DNA of 64,000 bases from Rhizopus arrhizus. Taxonomy: Eukaryota > Mucoromycota > Mucoromycetes > Mucorales > Rhizopodaceae. The stretch is from NCBI GenBank assembly GCA_024220505.1, contig JAKZZE010000003.1:1922001-1986000 (forward strand). Direction: 5' to 3'. This document shows positions 59,495 to 64,000 of the stretch, in pieces. A program made the position numbers and the translations under genes. Positions within the stretch are counted from its first letter, which is position 1. Each line of letters opens with the position of its first letter. A model generated the notes under the pieces. The model saw nothing but the letters and a program-made list of their open reading frames with translations. It searched no databases and was not told the origin of the DNA.

Positions 59495-60804
59495 ATGAAG
59501 ATCCCTACCATCACTGCTATCTTAGGTCTTGCTGCTCTTGCCTCTGCTGAAGTTTTCTTTCATGAAACTTTCTCTGACGGTGAAGGTTGGAAGGACCGTT
59601 GGACACCCTCTACTTACCGTGAAGACCTTGGTAAGCTTGAAGTCGCTCCTGGTAAATGGTTTGCTGATGAAAAAGCTGCGACTGGTTTAAGAACTACTGA
59701 AGATTATCGCTTCTACGCCATTTCTTCAAAGACAAAGTCGTTCTCCAATAAGGATAAGAACCTTGTTATTCAATTTGACGTAAAGAACGAACAAGACATT
59801 GATTGCGGTGGAAGCTACTTTAAGGTAAAGCAAGGAGAAAGAGAAAAGAACGAGTTCATTTATAATAACTGTACTTTTAGTTTTTCAATAATGACTTTGA
59901 CCCCAAGACCTTCAATGGTGATTCTGCTTACAACATCATGTTTGGCCCTGATTTCTGTGGTCCTAAGGCTATGGTACATGCTATTTTAAGTTATAACGGT
60001 ACCAACTATGACTTGAAGAAGAGCATCTCAGCTCCCAAGGATACCTTGAGTCATACTTACACTCTTGTTGTTAAACCTGATCAAACCTATGAAATCTTGA
60101 TTGATTCTGACAAGAAGGCCTCTGGATCACTTTTAGAAGACTGGGACTTTTTACCTCCTAAGCAAATCAAGGACCCTCAAGCCTCTAAGCCTGTTGATTG
60201 GGTAGATGAAGCTGAGATTGACGACCCAGAGGATGTGAAGCCTGAAGGCTATGATGATATTCCCGAATTTATTCCAGACCCTAACGCCAAGAAACCTGAA
60301 GACTGGGACGATGACATGGACGGTGATTGGGAAGCTCCTTCCATTTCTAACCCTGACTATAAAGGGCCCTGGACACCTAAGAAAATTCCTAACCCTCTTT
60401 ATAAGGGAGAGTGGGAACACCCATTGATTGACAATCCTGATTACAAGGTTGATAATGAAATCTATGCCTATGAATTTGGTAATATTGGTCTTGATATCTG
60501 GCAAGTAAAATCTGGTACTATATTTGATAACATTCTTATCACGGATGACCTTGAGGAAGCCGAAAAGTATCGCAATGAAAGTGCAGCTATTTATGAAAAG
60601 GAAGAGGAAGCCAAGAAGGCTTATGATGAAAAGATTAAGGCTGAAAGCAAGGCAAAGACAGAGGAAGTTGAAAAAGACGCAAAGAAAGATGATCAAGATT
60701 TGGAAGAGGCTAAGGAGGAAGAAATCCTTGATGCTCTTGAAGACGCAGTTGAAGAAGCAGTTGAAGCTGAAGCAGCCAAGAAGCCTGCTAAAGATGAATT
60801 GTAA
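59495..60804 (+). CDS. Calreticulin, 417 aa, ER-retained (KDEL)
   Basis: Two predicted exons, 59495-59824 and 59881-60804, with a 56-base intron. A signal peptide occupies residues 1-18 (hydrophobic ITAILGLAALASA). The lectin domain follows: VFFHETFSDGEGWKDRWTPS, DIDCGGSYFK, then after the junction NNDFDPKTFNGDSAYNIMFG. The P-domain has repeats of the types IKDPQASKPVDWVDEAEIDD and PDPNAKKPEDWDDDMDGDWE. It then shows GNIGLDIWQVKSGTIFDNI, a Glu/Lys-rich acidic tail and KDEL at the end. There is no C-terminal membrane helix, which separates it from calnexin. It is a calcium-binding chaperone of N-glycoproteins in the ER lumen. One apparent oddity: 110 codons are in exon 1, and intron retention would give a truncated lumenal fragment. 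Confidence 0.96.
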
Positions 60805-60984
60805 AATCAGCAATCCATCTCTTTTTCTTTTTTCATATTTTTTCATTAGCACTTTTAATAGTGTTTCTATATAATCCTCATCCATATTTTTCCATTTTGT
60901 AACAAATAAATAAATAAAAAAGCTTGTTTATAAATTTATGCACTTTGAAAAGTCACTTACTTTTTTTTTTTCATTAAACAAAAA

Positions 60985-63591
<2,607 letters not shown>

Positions 63592-63713
63592 AATAGAAGA
63601 AAATAAAAATAGTTACATGTAACATAAAAATTAAACAGGCGCGGATATCAGGAGTCCGCCAAATGCCCATTTTGCTTTTTTCCTTTCTTTCTTTTTCTTA
63701 AATAAGAAGTACT

Positions 63714-64000
63714 ATGCCAAATGATATTTGTTTGAATATACCGCAACCTAATAGCTCCCTTAATTTGGCTTTAAATACAGCGCCACCACCTTATTCAACA
63801 GAGTTTGATGGTTTCAACTCTTTGGTTGGTCATCTTCAACATACTCATTTAGCTGAGCAGCAGCAAGCAAGCCCGGAACCTGTCGAGGTAAATATCAAGA
63901 ATAAGAAAGAAACCGTTTGGACTAACTTTAAACGTACCCTTTTTCTCCTTTGATGTAGCCAAGCCCAATAGCTGCACTTCAACTCAAGATAGTAACATCC
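63714..64000 (+). CDS. Start of an unrecognised gene (exon 1 plus part of exon 2)
   Basis: Exon 1 63714-63887 and the start of exon 2 at 63959, joined by a 71-base GT-AG intron (63888-63958), read MPNDICLNIPQPNSS... and then PSPIAALQLKIVTS up to the window edge. A TAPPPYSTEFDGF stretch holds a PPPY motif, a typical ligand for WW domains (for example of Rsp5 ubiquitin ligase). The Gln/Ser composition suggests a disordered N-terminus. I do not recognise the family. The start follows a pyrimidine-rich leader 40 bases long. Confidence 0.55.

Noticed and set aside
60151..60885. 244-codon minus-strand ORF
   Set aside because: Pure antisense of the acidic calreticulin tail and P-domain.

Overview
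The window is nuclear DNA from a filamentous fungus, most likely an early-diverging one of the Mucoromycota (Mucorales type). The reasons are AT-rich spacers, many GT-AG introns of about 45-90 bases, T-rich tracts just before start codons, a calreticulin ending in KDEL, a full-length actin, and fungal-type Fab1, Hse1, Spt23/Mga2 and Pbi2 proteins. I cannot name the species. No rRNA, tRNA, CRISPR array or bacterial-style operon was seen. Most genes are spliced, so I rebuilt exon structures by hand from splice sites, reading frame and protein family; each is a prediction without transcript support.

Layout. 1-895: 5' part of an Ash2-type COMPASS subunit (minus, runs off the left edge). 1096-2434: actin (minus). 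2.9-7 kb: gene-poor, holding a decayed Tc1/mariner element (about 3823-6906) with long inverted termini. 7.4-20 kb: dense block with a C2H2 zinc-finger gene, a Vps71/ZNHIT1 subunit of the SWR1 complex, an Mph1/FANCM helicase, the ESCRT-0 protein Hse1, and an Spt23/Mga2-like membrane-bound transcription factor. 20.3-22.0 kb: a LisH/Ser-acidic Srp40/Nopp140-like gene held exactly between two near-identical 183-bp inverted repeats. 22-26.3 kb: graveyard with a zinc-knuckle retroelement remnant, a decayed unknown ORF and a second Tc1-type transposase. 26.7-44 kb: CCCH zinc-finger protein, mitochondrial bL28, coproporphyrinogen oxidase, Dss1-like mitochondrial RNase, Pbi2-like inhibitor, prefoldin 2, Atg18, a TBC RabGAP and glutamine synthetase. 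44.2-51.9 kb: a very large Fab1/PIKfyve kinase. 52-64 kb: Dap1, relics, DEAD-box helicase Mak5, calreticulin, DDX42-type helicase, and the start of an unrecognised gene.

How the genes relate. Adjacent genes are mostly unrelated housekeeping genes. Three of them share endosomal phosphoinositide biology: Hse1 works on PI3P endosomes, Fab1 makes PI(3,5)P2, and Atg18 binds both lipids. Chromatin and nucleolar functions recur (Ash2, Vps71, Srp40-like, Mak5). No gene cluster that looks like a new multi-gene system was found. The most unusual structure is in the repeats: the inverted-repeat pair around the Srp40-like gene, a 382-bp sequence present twice in opposite orientation 19 kb apart, and a Tc1-like element enclosing an apparently spliced unknown gene on the opposite strand.
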